The notes under the pieces were generated by a model. It saw only the letters and a list, made by a program, of their open reading frames with translations. It did no database searches and was not told the DNA's origin. Position numbers and translations under genes: made by a program. From a virus, in IMG/VR virus record IMGVR_UViG_3300037606_000123, positions 59,032-123,031 of that record: 64,000 nucleotides of DNA; one strand, 5' to 3'. The first letter of the stretch is position 1, and the number at the start of each line of letters is the position of its first letter. Positions 7,977 through 15,495 of this stretch are shown piece after piece.

Positions 7977-8403
7977 AAAAGCAAATTACACGTACAATAT
8001 ACATGATACTTATACAGCAGGTATTATGTTAGAGGGGTGGGAAGTTAAAGCATTAGATTATCATAATGGTGATATTAATGTTAGTTATTGTACATTTAAA
8101 GGTAAAAACTTTATTTTATGTAATTGTATTATAAAACCAGATATTAAGCATGTGATTGATATTAAAACTATTTCAGATAAACAAGTACAAGAAAGAAAAT
8201 TATTATTAAATAAATCTGAAATTATAAAAATTAAATCTAAAATACAAATAAAAGGTTATACATGTATACCATTAAAATTATATAGAAACAATAATGGGTT
8301 ATGGAAATTAGATATTGCTTTAGTTACTGGAAAATCTAATTATGATAAAAGAAACACATTAAAAGAAAAAGATATTAAAAGAGATATAGATCGTAACATT
8401 TAA
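7951..8403 (+). CDS. smpB: SmpB, tmRNA-binding protein for ribosome rescue
   Basis: SmpB binds tmRNA and brings it to ribosomes stalled on broken messages. Conserved blocks are plain: TAGIMLEGWEVKAL (usually AGIxLxGxEVKSL) near residues 22-35, the RKLLLNKSEI block near 82-91, PLKLYRNNNG near 108-117, and GKSNYDKRNTLKEKD near 127-141 (usually GKxxxDKRxxxKxRD). The length of 150 residues matches the family. The C-terminal tail after DIDRNI is short, and this tail normally enters the decoding site, so function with host tmRNA may be altered. No tmRNA gene is recognised in this window. The gene overlaps the HNH-like gene by 26 bases. A phage-encoded SmpB is unusual. Confidence 0.9.
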   Translation: MKSPVYTYKKANYTYNIHDTYTAGIMLEGWEVKALDYHNGDINVSYCTFKGKNFILCNCIIKPDIKHVIDIKTISDKQVQERKLLLNKSEIIKIKSKIQIKGYTCIPLKLYRNNNGLWKLDIALVTGKSNYDKRNTLKEKDIKRDIDRNI

Positions 8404-8432
8404 ACATTCAATTATTTTTTTGTATATATTTT

Positions 8433-9020
8433 ATGAAAGAATTAATTTTAAACGCTATCAATTTTTTAAATATTAGTAACCCTAGTAATTTTTTACCATA
8501 TCACAATATAGATCATTTATGGATGGTTTATAATTATTGTCAAAAAATTACTGATATGATTAATAATTCAGATGTAAAAGAAACTGAGTTATTTATTGCT
8601 GCGTTATTTCATGATTATAATCATAGTGGTGGAAAATTGACAGATAATTTTAATATAGATAATGCTATAGAGGGCGTTACATTATTTCATAAAGCACATC
8701 CCGAATTTGATTTGAATTATGTTTCTTATTTAATTAAATGTACAGAATATCCATATTCTGTGTTAGATATAGATTTAACAATAGAAGCTAAAATTTTAAG
8801 GGATGCTGATTTGTCATATGTTTTTGAATATATAAGTATAGTAAAATTATATTGTGGTTTAAGAAAAGAATTTAATCAAACGTTAATATTATTTTTAAAT
8901 AATCAATTTAATTTTTTAAGTAATATTAATTTTTATATTCCGGAATTCCAAAATTTATGGAAAGGTGGAATACAAGAACTAAGATTACTAGAATTAGAAG
9001 AATTAAAAGCACATGTATAA
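8433..9020 (+). CDS. HD-superfamily phosphohydrolase
   Basis: The metal-binding pattern is complete: H24 (YHNIDH), H60-D61 (FHDYNHS) and D124 (RDADL), in the arrangement of small HD-domain hydrolases. Such enzymes cleave phosphate esters in nucleotides, including dNMPs, cyclic nucleotides or (p)ppGpp. The 195-residue length fits a single HD domain. The substrate cannot be read from the sequence; nucleotide salvage or removal of a host signal nucleotide are both possible. The next gene starts 8 bases before its stop codon. Confidence 0.8.
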   Translation: MKELILNAINFLNISNPSNFLPYHNIDHLWMVYNYCQKITDMINNSDVKETELFIAALFHDYNHSGGKLTDNFNIDNAIEGVTLFHKAHPEFDLNYVSYLIKCTEYPYSVLDIDLTIEAKILRDADLSYVFEYISIVKLYCGLRKEFNQTLILFLNNQFNFLSNINFYIPEFQNLWKGGIQELRLLELEELKAHV

Positions 9021-9345
9021 TTTATATTTAATTTATGCAGAGATTGAATCTATAGGACAATGGAAAGTGGGTTTATCTAAGCATCCAAATAAACGTATAA
9101 ATGAACTACGAACAGCTAATCCAAATATAGTTGGTATTTCAGCTTTATATGAAATATATGAACGTGATGTTGCATATAAAACAGAAGCACTATTAAAAAA
9201 ATTTTTGTTACCATTTAAAATTGCTGGTGAATGGGTTAATATAATGGCATTAAGTCCATTATTATTTTTAGAATACTGTGAAAAATATGAACAAATAGCA
9301 AAAACATTAATACAAATAAAAAAAAATAAAAAATACATTTATTAA
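9013..9345 (+). CDS. GIY-YIG nuclease-like protein, T5orf172 type
   Basis: The stretch VGLSKHPNKRINELRTANPN (residues 19-38) and a later LLKKFLLPFKIAGEWVNI match the T5orf172/MUG113 branch of the GIY-YIG fold (VGxSxxPxxRxxxLrtgnP...GEWF). The opening LYLIYAE replaces the classical GIY strand. Proteins of this branch are common in phages and may be nucleases in mobile elements or DNA modification. It overlaps the HD gene by 8 bases, so it is translationally coupled rather than an independent insertion. Confidence 0.7.
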   Translation: MYNLYLIYAEIESIGQWKVGLSKHPNKRINELRTANPNIVGISALYEIYERDVAYKTEALLKKFLLPFKIAGEWVNIMALSPLLFLEYCEKYEQIAKTLIQIKKNKKYIY

Positions 9346-9349
9346 AAAT

Positions 9350-9847
9350 ATGGAAATAAAATTAAAACCAACTGATATAATAGAAAGATTTCTATGGGAT
9401 AAATATGAATATTTTTGTTTAGAAGAAAAATCTAATTTAGAAATAGCAAATATTATTAAATTGAATGAAGAATTTATTATATCAGAAAATGATGCATTTG
9501 TTATTGGTTTAATAAATGTTATTTATACACCAGAAGTTATTTATAAATTTAAACAATTTTTATTAGGTTTATTATCTAATAAGAGTTTTGAATTTGAAGA
9601 TACAGCTGATAATAGAAAAAAATTATTTATTAATCCACAATTATTTGTACAATCTATAAATACATTTAAAAACAAAATACCAAAAAATTGGACATCAACT
9701 GATATTGAATTTAATAATTTATGTTTACAATTACCAGAAAAATATACACAATTTATTGAAAATTTAGAAAAATTAGATATATTATTAATACAAGATTTTC
9801 CGTGTGTAAAATGCGCACAAGTAAAAAAAATTATAAATAGATTATAA
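9350..9847 (+). CDS. Hypothetical protein (165 residues)
   Basis: No family is recognised. The protein is mostly alpha-helical by composition and ends with a CVKCAQVKK segment whose CxxC could bind a metal, although no partner cysteines or histidines are obvious. It begins 5 bases after the GIY-YIG gene and is the last gene before a symmetrical terminator, so it closes the 7.1-9.8 kb operon. Confidence 0.5.
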   Translation: MEIKLKPTDIIERFLWDKYEYFCLEEKSNLEIANIIKLNEEFIISENDAFVIGLINVIYTPEVIYKFKQFLLGLLSNKSFEFEDTADNRKKLFINPQLFVQSINTFKNKIPKNWTSTDIEFNNLCLQLPEKYTQFIENLEKLDILLIQDFPCVKCAQVKKIINRL

Positions 9848-9850
9848 ATA

Positions 9851-9877
9851 AAAAGAAGAGTTTAAACTCTTCTTTTT
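9851..9877. terminator. Bidirectional intrinsic terminator
   Basis: AAAAGAAGAGTTT / AAACTCTTCTTTT is a perfect palindromic stem with A and T flanks that can stop transcription from either side. Confidence 0.85.
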
Positions 9878-9906
9878 AGTTTATAAAACTTTTTTAAAAA
9901 TATTCA

Positions 9907-9914
9907 TATAAATA
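9907..9914 (+). promoter_or_regulatory. T4-late-like TATAAATA element
   Basis: This exact T4 late -10 octamer lies right after a terminator and 2 bases before the ATG of the next gene. The spacing is tight for that start codon. A gp55-like sigma factor is encoded in this window. Confidence 0.35.
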
Positions 9915-9916
9915 GT

Positions 9917-10150
9917 ATGTATGTTGAAATAGTTGAAATTTTAGGTGATGTTGAAATAGTTGAAAATAAAATAGGTAAAGCTATTTTATTTAGTATTATG
10001 GATAATGAATACAATTTTAATTGTATTTTATATATTGGACAAATGTTACCTTTTGTTACATTGCATGATAATGATAAAAAATATAATGATAATGATATTT
10101 TAAATTTAATTTTAAACAAGTATAAACTAGAAGAATTAAAAAAATTATGA
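9917..10150 (+). CDS. Hypothetical protein upstream of gp46
   Basis: A 77-residue protein that begins MYVEIVEILGDVEIVENKIG and seems to form small beta strands followed by a helix. No family is recognised. Its stop overlaps the next start (ATGA), so it is translationally coupled to the gp46 N-terminal gene and may act in the same process. Confidence 0.5.
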   Translation: MYVEIVEILGDVEIVENKIGKAILFSIMDNEYNFNCILYIGQMLPFVTLHDNDKKYNDNDILNLILNKYKLEELKKL

Positions 10151-10446
10151 TAATAAAAGAATGGTGGTTTAAAAATTACAAATCGTATGGAAATGTAACA
10201 CAAAGAATAAAATTAAATGATGAAGGTGAACTAATATTATTAGTTGGTGCTAACGGTAACGGTAAATGTGTCGAAAAAAATACAGCAATAGATATACATA
10301 TTGTTGATTTAGTATTGACAATAGAATTAATTAATTATTTGGAGACAACGGATAAGGGAAATAAAATATTACAATATATAAAAGAAACTAATAATATTTT
10401 ATATGACCGAATATACCAATTTAAGAAGAAAGAACTCAAAGTTTAA
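10147..10446 (+). CDS. gp46/SbcC N-terminal fragment fused to the N-half of a split intein
   Basis: Residues 1-40 are the start of the T4 gp46 (SbcC/Rad50) ATPase, ending exactly in the P-loop GANGNGK. At Cys41 the sequence changes to CVEKNTAIDIHIVD, a typical intein N-terminal block A with catalytic Cys1. The 59-residue intein portion stops at 10446. The intein block B, blocks F/G and the rest of gp46 are encoded by a separate gene at 11679. Together they predict protein trans-splicing: the two products associate, excise the intein and ligate GK to SSL, restoring the P-loop. The short N-half resembles atypically split inteins. The gene starts at an ATGA overlap with the preceding gene. The gp46 assignment is firm; splicing is inferred. 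Confidence 0.85.
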   Translation: MIIKEWWFKNYKSYGNVTQRIKLNDEGELILLVGANGNGKCVEKNTAIDIHIVDLVLTIELINYLETTDKGNKILQYIKETNNILYDRIYQFKKKELKV

Positions 10447-11701
10447 ATATTTAAAAAAATTCTTTGAATTCTTTAAAGACTATGAAAATTTAATAGTATC
10501 ATATGAAATATTATTAAATGATGTTAATATTACATTATTAAATTTTCAGAAAAACATTTTAAAAAAATATAATATGGTTGCATGTGGTAAACCAACTAAA
10601 TTATTTTGGTTACAACGTGGATATACGTTAGATGAATCTATTGTGCGTTGTAATGAGTATAAAGTTGTAAAAGATAAAACAAAATCACCAATGAATATTA
10701 ATTTTTGGTTGAATAAAGGATTTAGCGAAGAAGATGCTAAATTTAAAATAAAATCACAAAGAAAATTAAATATTGAATATTGGTTGAATAAAGGATTTAG
10801 TGAAGAAGATGCAAAGTTGTATGTAAGAGAATTTCAACTAGAACAAAATAATAAATATGTAAAGAAAAGAAAAAATAATCCAGATAAATATAATGCAGTT
10901 TCTGAAACACAATTAAAATATTGGTTGAATAAAGGATTTAGTGAAGAAGAAGGAAAAATTAAATTAAAAGAACGACAAAGAACATTTAGTAAAGATATAT
11001 GTATTAAAAAATATGGTGATGAATTAGGTTTAATTAAATGGAAAGAACGACAAGATAAATGGATAAATTCTTTAATATTGTCTGATTATGATTTATCATC
11101 AAAAAAATCAGTTACAACTAAATATAAAATAAATAACTATAATATTGATAAATTAATAGATTCATATACATTAATAAATAAAGAATTATTTAAAGAATTA
11201 TTTAAAAAATGTAAAAATATAGAAGAATTTGTAACCGATTATTCAAATCATTTTAATAATAATAATTTAGATGAAATTTCTTTATATAATATAATTAAAC
11301 CAATACAAAATTTAACTATATTATCAACATATTATAATACAGACAATAAACATATATTATCATTAATAATACCAAAAATTACTAGAATAAAAAGCAGATA
11401 TTCATATATTTCTTGGTTTAATGGACATATTTGTAGAAGTGATAGTGAATATATTATTGCAAATTATTTATTTAAAAACAATATAAATTATGTATATGAA
11501 AAATATTATAAAAATTCTAATAAAAGATGTGATTTTTATTTAACTGATTATAATTTATATGTAGAATTTTTTGGAATGACACATTCATATAAAACAAAAA
11601 TTGATTTTTTGAATATAAATAATATTAATTATTTATCTGATAGAAATCGAAAAAAATTAATAGAAAAAATTGATAATTATGTTAACAATACAAATAAATG
11701 A
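10403..11701 (+). CDS. Endonuclease gene between the split-intein halves
   Basis: This frame lies between the two gp46/intein genes, overlapping the first by 44 bases and the second by 23. It carries three or more copies of a W-L-N-K-G-F-S-E-E-[DE]-A/G-K motif (from about residue 94 to 185), probably small helix-turn-helix DNA-binding units. The C-terminus has a PD-(D/E)xK-like nuclease core: SDSEYIIANYL, then RCDFYL and YVEFFGM near residues 365-400, as in Vsr/EDxHD-type homing enzymes. This matches the 'fractured gene' arrangement described for phage-like metagenomic DNA, where a free-standing homing endonuclease separates split-intein genes. The start is uncertain: ATG at 10403, or 10574 (MVACGKPTK). 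Confidence 0.75.
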   Translation: MTEYTNLRRKNSKFKYLKKFFEFFKDYENLIVSYEILLNDVNITLLNFQKNILKKYNMVACGKPTKLFWLQRGYTLDESIVRCNEYKVVKDKTKSPMNINFWLNKGFSEEDAKFKIKSQRKLNIEYWLNKGFSEEDAKLYVREFQLEQNNKYVKKRKNNPDKYNAVSETQLKYWLNKGFSEEEGKIKLKERQRTFSKDICIKKYGDELGLIKWKERQDKWINSLILSDYDLSSKKSVTTKYKINNYNIDKLIDSYTLINKELFKELFKKCKNIEEFVTDYSNHFNNNNLDEISLYNIIKPIQNLTILSTYYNTDNKHILSLIIPKITRIKSRYSYISWFNGHICRSDSEYIIANYLFKNNINYVYEKYYKNSNKRCDFYLTDYNLYVEFFGMTHSYKTKIDFLNINNINYLSDRNRKKLIEKIDNYVNNTNK

Positions 11702-13589
11702 TTTATTAGAATTATCAAAATATACAAATATTTTGAAATCTGAAATACAAACAATGACACCAGCGGGATTAAAAAAGATTTTTGCTGTGGATATAACAGC
11801 AAAAAATAGTAAAATTTTAAATATAAAAACAAGTAAACATGAATTATCGTGTTCACCTGACCATTTGATTAAATCAAATAACGAATGGATAAAAGTTAAA
11901 GATTTGAAAATAGATCAAGAGATAGATACTAAATATGGCACTTATAATATTTTAAGTATATCTGAATTAGATTATACTGATGATTTATTGGATTTACATG
12001 TAGATACAAATGAATATTATACAAATGATATTTTAAGTCATAATTCAAGTTTAATTTCAAGTTTAGATTTAGCTTGTTACGGGGAAGAATTGAATAAACG
12101 TGGTAAAAGATTATCTAAAGGTAATTTTCCTAATAGAATTAATGGTGACATGGAAGTAGGTGTTATATTTAATACAGATCAAGAATTATATATAACACGA
12201 AAAATGGTGAATTTATCAGCACCAGTTAAAACAAATTTGGTTATCGATAAAATTCCATATAATAAAGCAAATAAAATTGAAGATAAGATTGTAGAAAAAA
12301 TTGGATTTGATTTTAAAACATATAAAAGTTTTATTTCAATGAATGTGAATAATTTTAAAAATTTTATTTCATTAACACCAGAAGAAAAAAGAATTTTATT
12401 GGATAAATTATTTAACTTAGAACAAATAAATGAATTAAATAAAATCCTTAAAGAATTACAAAAAACAAATTCTCGTGATATTACTTCTTTAAAATCACAA
12501 ATCGATGTTTATCTTGAAAATATATCTGAATTACAATCAACAGTTGATGCAGTTTTAGAAAAAAATAAAAATAATAATTATACAAGATTAAGTGAAATTA
12601 GTAAATTATTAATTGAACATAAATCAACATTTTTAATTTTAGAAAATTTAAAAGATTCTATTCAAGAAGAATTAGATATATTTTCTAATGGTATTAATAA
12701 ATTAAAAACAAAAAAAATAAATATTAACAGAGATATAATTGATATTGAAACAAAAATAGAATTATATAGTGGTGGTAAATGTCCAACATGTTTACACGAT
12801 TTATCAAATGAATTAAATTTATTGCCTGAATTACAGGAAGTTTTAAATAAAACAAAAGAAGTATTAAATAAAACAAACACAAAAATAAATGATGCAACTA
12901 TAGAATTACAAAATTGTACAACAACACATAGAAAAGCTATCACAGATTTACAATTATTAACACAACAAGTAAATTTATTACAACAAGAACAAAAGTCTCT
13001 TAAAAGTGATAAAAACAATAACATAGAAGATTTTAAACTTAATATAAAATCATTAGAAACTAAAAAAGAAGTAAAAGAAGTTGAATATTTAGAAATTCAA
13101 AAATTAAAATATGTTTATGATATATTAACACCAATTTGGGGTGAACAAGGTATTAAAAGAGATATTATAGATTCTATTATAGATCCATTAAATGAATTTA
13201 TAGAAGAAGATTTAATTCATTTAAAAACAAGATTTAGAGTACAATTAGATAATAATTTTGATGCACATATTTATGAATGGAATGAAGAAATTGATACTGA
13301 TACTTTAAGTGTTGGTGAAGAAAAGAAAATCAATTTAATTATTATGTTAGCATACATAAAAATGTTAAGAATGAAACGAAATATAAATGTTTTATTTTTA
13401 GATGAAGTATTTGCATCAATTGATATGCAAGGTATTGAAGACATATTAATTTTATTTAAGAAATTTGCAAATGAAAGAAAAATTAATATATTTTTAGTGC
13501 ATCATTCAGAATTAAATGAATACTTCTTTGATAGAATATTATACATCAAAAAAAATACTTTTTCTTACATAGAAGAAAAAATTATTTAA
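11679..13589 (+). CDS. Split-intein C-half fused to the main part of gp46 (SbcC/Rad50)
   Basis: Residues 1-122 form the intein C-part. A TPAGLKKIFAV segment precedes block B (SCSPDHLI), then comes a block F-like LLDLHVDTNEYYTNDI, and block G ends SHN at 120-122. Ser123 (+1) begins the C-extein SSLISSLDL, continuing the gp46 P-loop. The extein has long coiled coils, a zinc hook CPTC at 368-371, the ABC signature LSVGEEK at 543-549 and Walker B VLFLDE at 571-576. With gp47 it forms the nuclease complex that resects DNA ends for recombination-dependent replication and host DNA breakdown. The ATG at 11679 is preferred to a TTG at 11670. Its 3' end overlaps a convergent gene by 4 bases. Confidence 0.9.
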   Translation: MLTIQINDLLELSKYTNILKSEIQTMTPAGLKKIFAVDITAKNSKILNIKTSKHELSCSPDHLIKSNNEWIKVKDLKIDQEIDTKYGTYNILSISELDYTDDLLDLHVDTNEYYTNDILSHNSSLISSLDLACYGEELNKRGKRLSKGNFPNRINGDMEVGVIFNTDQELYITRKMVNLSAPVKTNLVIDKIPYNKANKIEDKIVEKIGFDFKTYKSFISMNVNNFKNFISLTPEEKRILLDKLFNLEQINELNKILKELQKTNSRDITSLKSQIDVYLENISELQSTVDAVLEKNKNNNYTRLSEISKLLIEHKSTFLILENLKDSIQEELDIFSNGINKLKTKKININRDIIDIETKIELYSGGKCPTCLHDLSNELNLLPELQEVLNKTKEVLNKTNTKINDATIELQNCTTTHRKAITDLQLLTQQVNLLQQEQKSLKSDKNNNIEDFKLNIKSLETKKEVKEVEYLEIQKLKYVYDILTPIWGEQGIKRDIIDSIIDPLNEFIEEDLIHLKTRFRVQLDNNFDAHIYEWNEEIDTDTLSVGEEKKINLIIMLAYIKMLRMKRNINVLFLDEVFASIDMQGIEDILILFKKFANERKINIFLVHHSELNEYFFDRILYIKKNTFSYIEEKII

Positions 13590-14089
13590 ACATAAAATAT
13601 AGTTAATAAATCATCAGGTTCTAATATATATGGAGCAGTTCCTAACCATGTTAAAGTTAAAGCATTTATATTAAAACTATAATCATCTAAATCTATAATT
13701 ATACCATTTACAGTAATATATGATATATCATTAATTTGAACTGGTATAATCATAGTATGATTAATACCAATAGTTGTTGTTATTAATGGAAATATATTAA
13801 CACGTAATATATTCAATGCTGTTGGTGTATTAGAATTATTAATATTATTTTGTAACATTAATAATGCATCTCTTAATAATATATGTGCACCTCTAGCTTC
13901 TACACTATTACTAAATTTTAATATTATTGTTTCACTTTCTGCATTTTGTTTAATATAAATACTACTATCAGTAATAGATAATGTACAACTAGGATTTCTA
14001 ATTAAATACACAATAGCACCGATATTATTTCTAATTTTTAAAATAATATCAGTACTAATTGGAACTATAAAATTTACTTTATTAAACAT
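13586..14089 (-). CDS. Hypothetical, probably virion protein
   Basis: A 167-residue protein rich in Ile, Thr, Asn and beta-strand patterns, with no charged enzymatic motif and no signal peptide. It lies 2 bases downstream of the Ig-like adhesin gene and in the same operon, so a structural or fibre-associated role is likely. Its stop overlaps the convergent gp46 stop region by 4 bases. Confidence 0.5.
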   Translation of the reverse strand: MFNKVNFIVPISTDIILKIRNNIGAIVYLIRNPSCTLSITDSSIYIKQNAESETIILKFSNSVEARGAHILLRDALLMLQNNINNSNTPTALNILRVNIFPLITTTIGINHTMIIPVQINDISYITVNGIIIDLDDYSFNINALTLTWLGTAPYILEPDDLLTIFYV

Positions 14090-14091
14090 TA

Positions 14092-15453
14092 TTATGACGC
14101 GGTTAATGTTATTATTCTTGTTGTTGTATTTCCAGCTAAATCAGAAACAATAAATGTTACAATATATGGTCCGAACGTAGAAATAATTGCAACCGGTGCA
14201 GATAAAATATCTACAAAACTTACAGATAAATTTGATAATGATATTGGTCCATCTATATCATCAATAATACTTAATATACATAATACTTTAGCATCATTAT
14301 ATGTAAAATTATTTAAATAATCAGCTAAAACAATTGTAATTTCATCTATTACAACACTATTAGTAAATGTAATAACAGGTGGTGTAATATCTATAATATT
14401 TAATTGTGCATCAATAGTAATCATATTTGTAGATGTATTACCAGCAATATCACTAATTGAAATATATGCATTAAATGTTCCTACATTTATTATATTTGGA
14501 ATTATTGTTGTACCTTGTTTAAATACAATATTATTTATTAAGATTGCAATATTACCATCTGTTAAATCTGTTGCATTTAATAATGCGTAATCTATAAAAT
14601 CTTGTTTAGTAAATACTTGTCCTGGATATAAAACTAAATCAATTGTAATTTGGTCTAAAACAACATCTACTGTATAATTAATTACAGGTGGTAATATATC
14701 AGCAGCTTTTGGTAATAATCTATTAATTGGATCTAATAATAACCAATTAATTGCAGATAATGCTTGTAACGCATGGTATTCAGATATAAAATCTAATACA
14801 ATATTATTTGCTGATGCATCATCAATAACTAATCTATTTTGTCCTGGTATTTTAGAAACATTAATTATATCAGCTAAATTAGTTGTTCCTGACAATTCAT
14901 TATCTGAATTGTAATATGCTAATATTTGTGATGTTGTTTGATTGTATGTTTGTATATCATTGAATTCTAAATTATTTAAATATAATAATGCAGATATATC
15001 ATTTAAATAATCATTATCCATAGCTCCAACTAAAATTTCTAATTGTACATTACAATTTGGATTTGGATTATCTAAAACAATTGTTGGTATTGGATTAGAT
15101 GATGTACCAGTTAAAACTAAAATAGTTGTAAAAGATCCTTTTGCATCTGAACTTGATTCATATTTCCATTTTAAAAAATTAGTACGTGTTGATGTTGCAG
15201 CAGATGAATATGTTGGTACTACTGCTAAAAATGTTGGTTTTATACCTAACATAGAAAAAGATAAAACGTATTCTTCTTGTCCAGCTGGAACTTGAATACT
15301 TAATCGTTGATATTGTTTGTAATCAATTTTAACATTACATAAGGGTAATGAACTAATTGTATTTGCTCCACTTACAACATTAATTTTATTACCAAAAAAA
15401 CGTATAAATTTTGTAACTGGCCCAAATATTGGACTTGATGAGAATATTGTCAT
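14092..15453 (-). CDS. Ig-like-domain virion protein (fibre/decoration)
   Basis: The C-terminal 200 residues hold two related bacterial Ig-like (HYR/DUF5011-type) domains. Each begins DI(L/T)PPVI and ends near V/ISD(I/L)AGNT, at about residues 250-350 and 355-453. Such modules decorate phage tails, fibres or capsids and often aid adsorption to carbohydrates. The N-terminal 250 residues are of unknown fold and contain a VPAGQEEYVLSF segment. There is no signal peptide, as expected for an intracellularly assembled structure. It is divergent from the LamG-type gene at 15496; the 42-base gap holds only AT-rich promoter-like DNA. Confidence 0.65.
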   Translation of the reverse strand: MTIFSSSPIFGPVTKFIRFFGNKINVVSGANTISSLPLCNVKIDYKQYQRLSIQVPAGQEEYVLSFSMLGIKPTFLAVVPTYSSAATSTRTNFLKWKYESSSDAKGSFTTILVLTGTSSNPIPTIVLDNPNPNCNVQLEILVGAMDNDYLNDISALLYLNNLEFNDIQTYNQTTSQILAYYNSDNELSGTTNLADIINVSKIPGQNRLVIDDASANNIVLDFISEYHALQALSAINWLLLDPINRLLPKAADILPPVINYTVDVVLDQITIDLVLYPGQVFTKQDFIDYALLNATDLTDGNIAILINNIVFKQGTTIIPNIINVGTFNAYISISDIAGNTSTNMITIDAQLNIIDITPPVITFTNSVVIDEITIVLADYLNNFTYNDAKVLCILSIIDDIDGPISLSNLSVSFVDILSAPVAIISTFGPYIVTFIVSDLAGNTTTRIITLTAS

Positions 15454-15495
15454 AATTTTTAATAATAAAAATGTATTTTAATTATATATAATAAT

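Noticed and set aside
10147-13589. Group I intron in gp46 instead of an intein
   Set aside because: The junctions show protein-level intein features (Cys1, CSPDH block, HN before Ser) rather than intron core sequence; both sides are in-frame with intein text.
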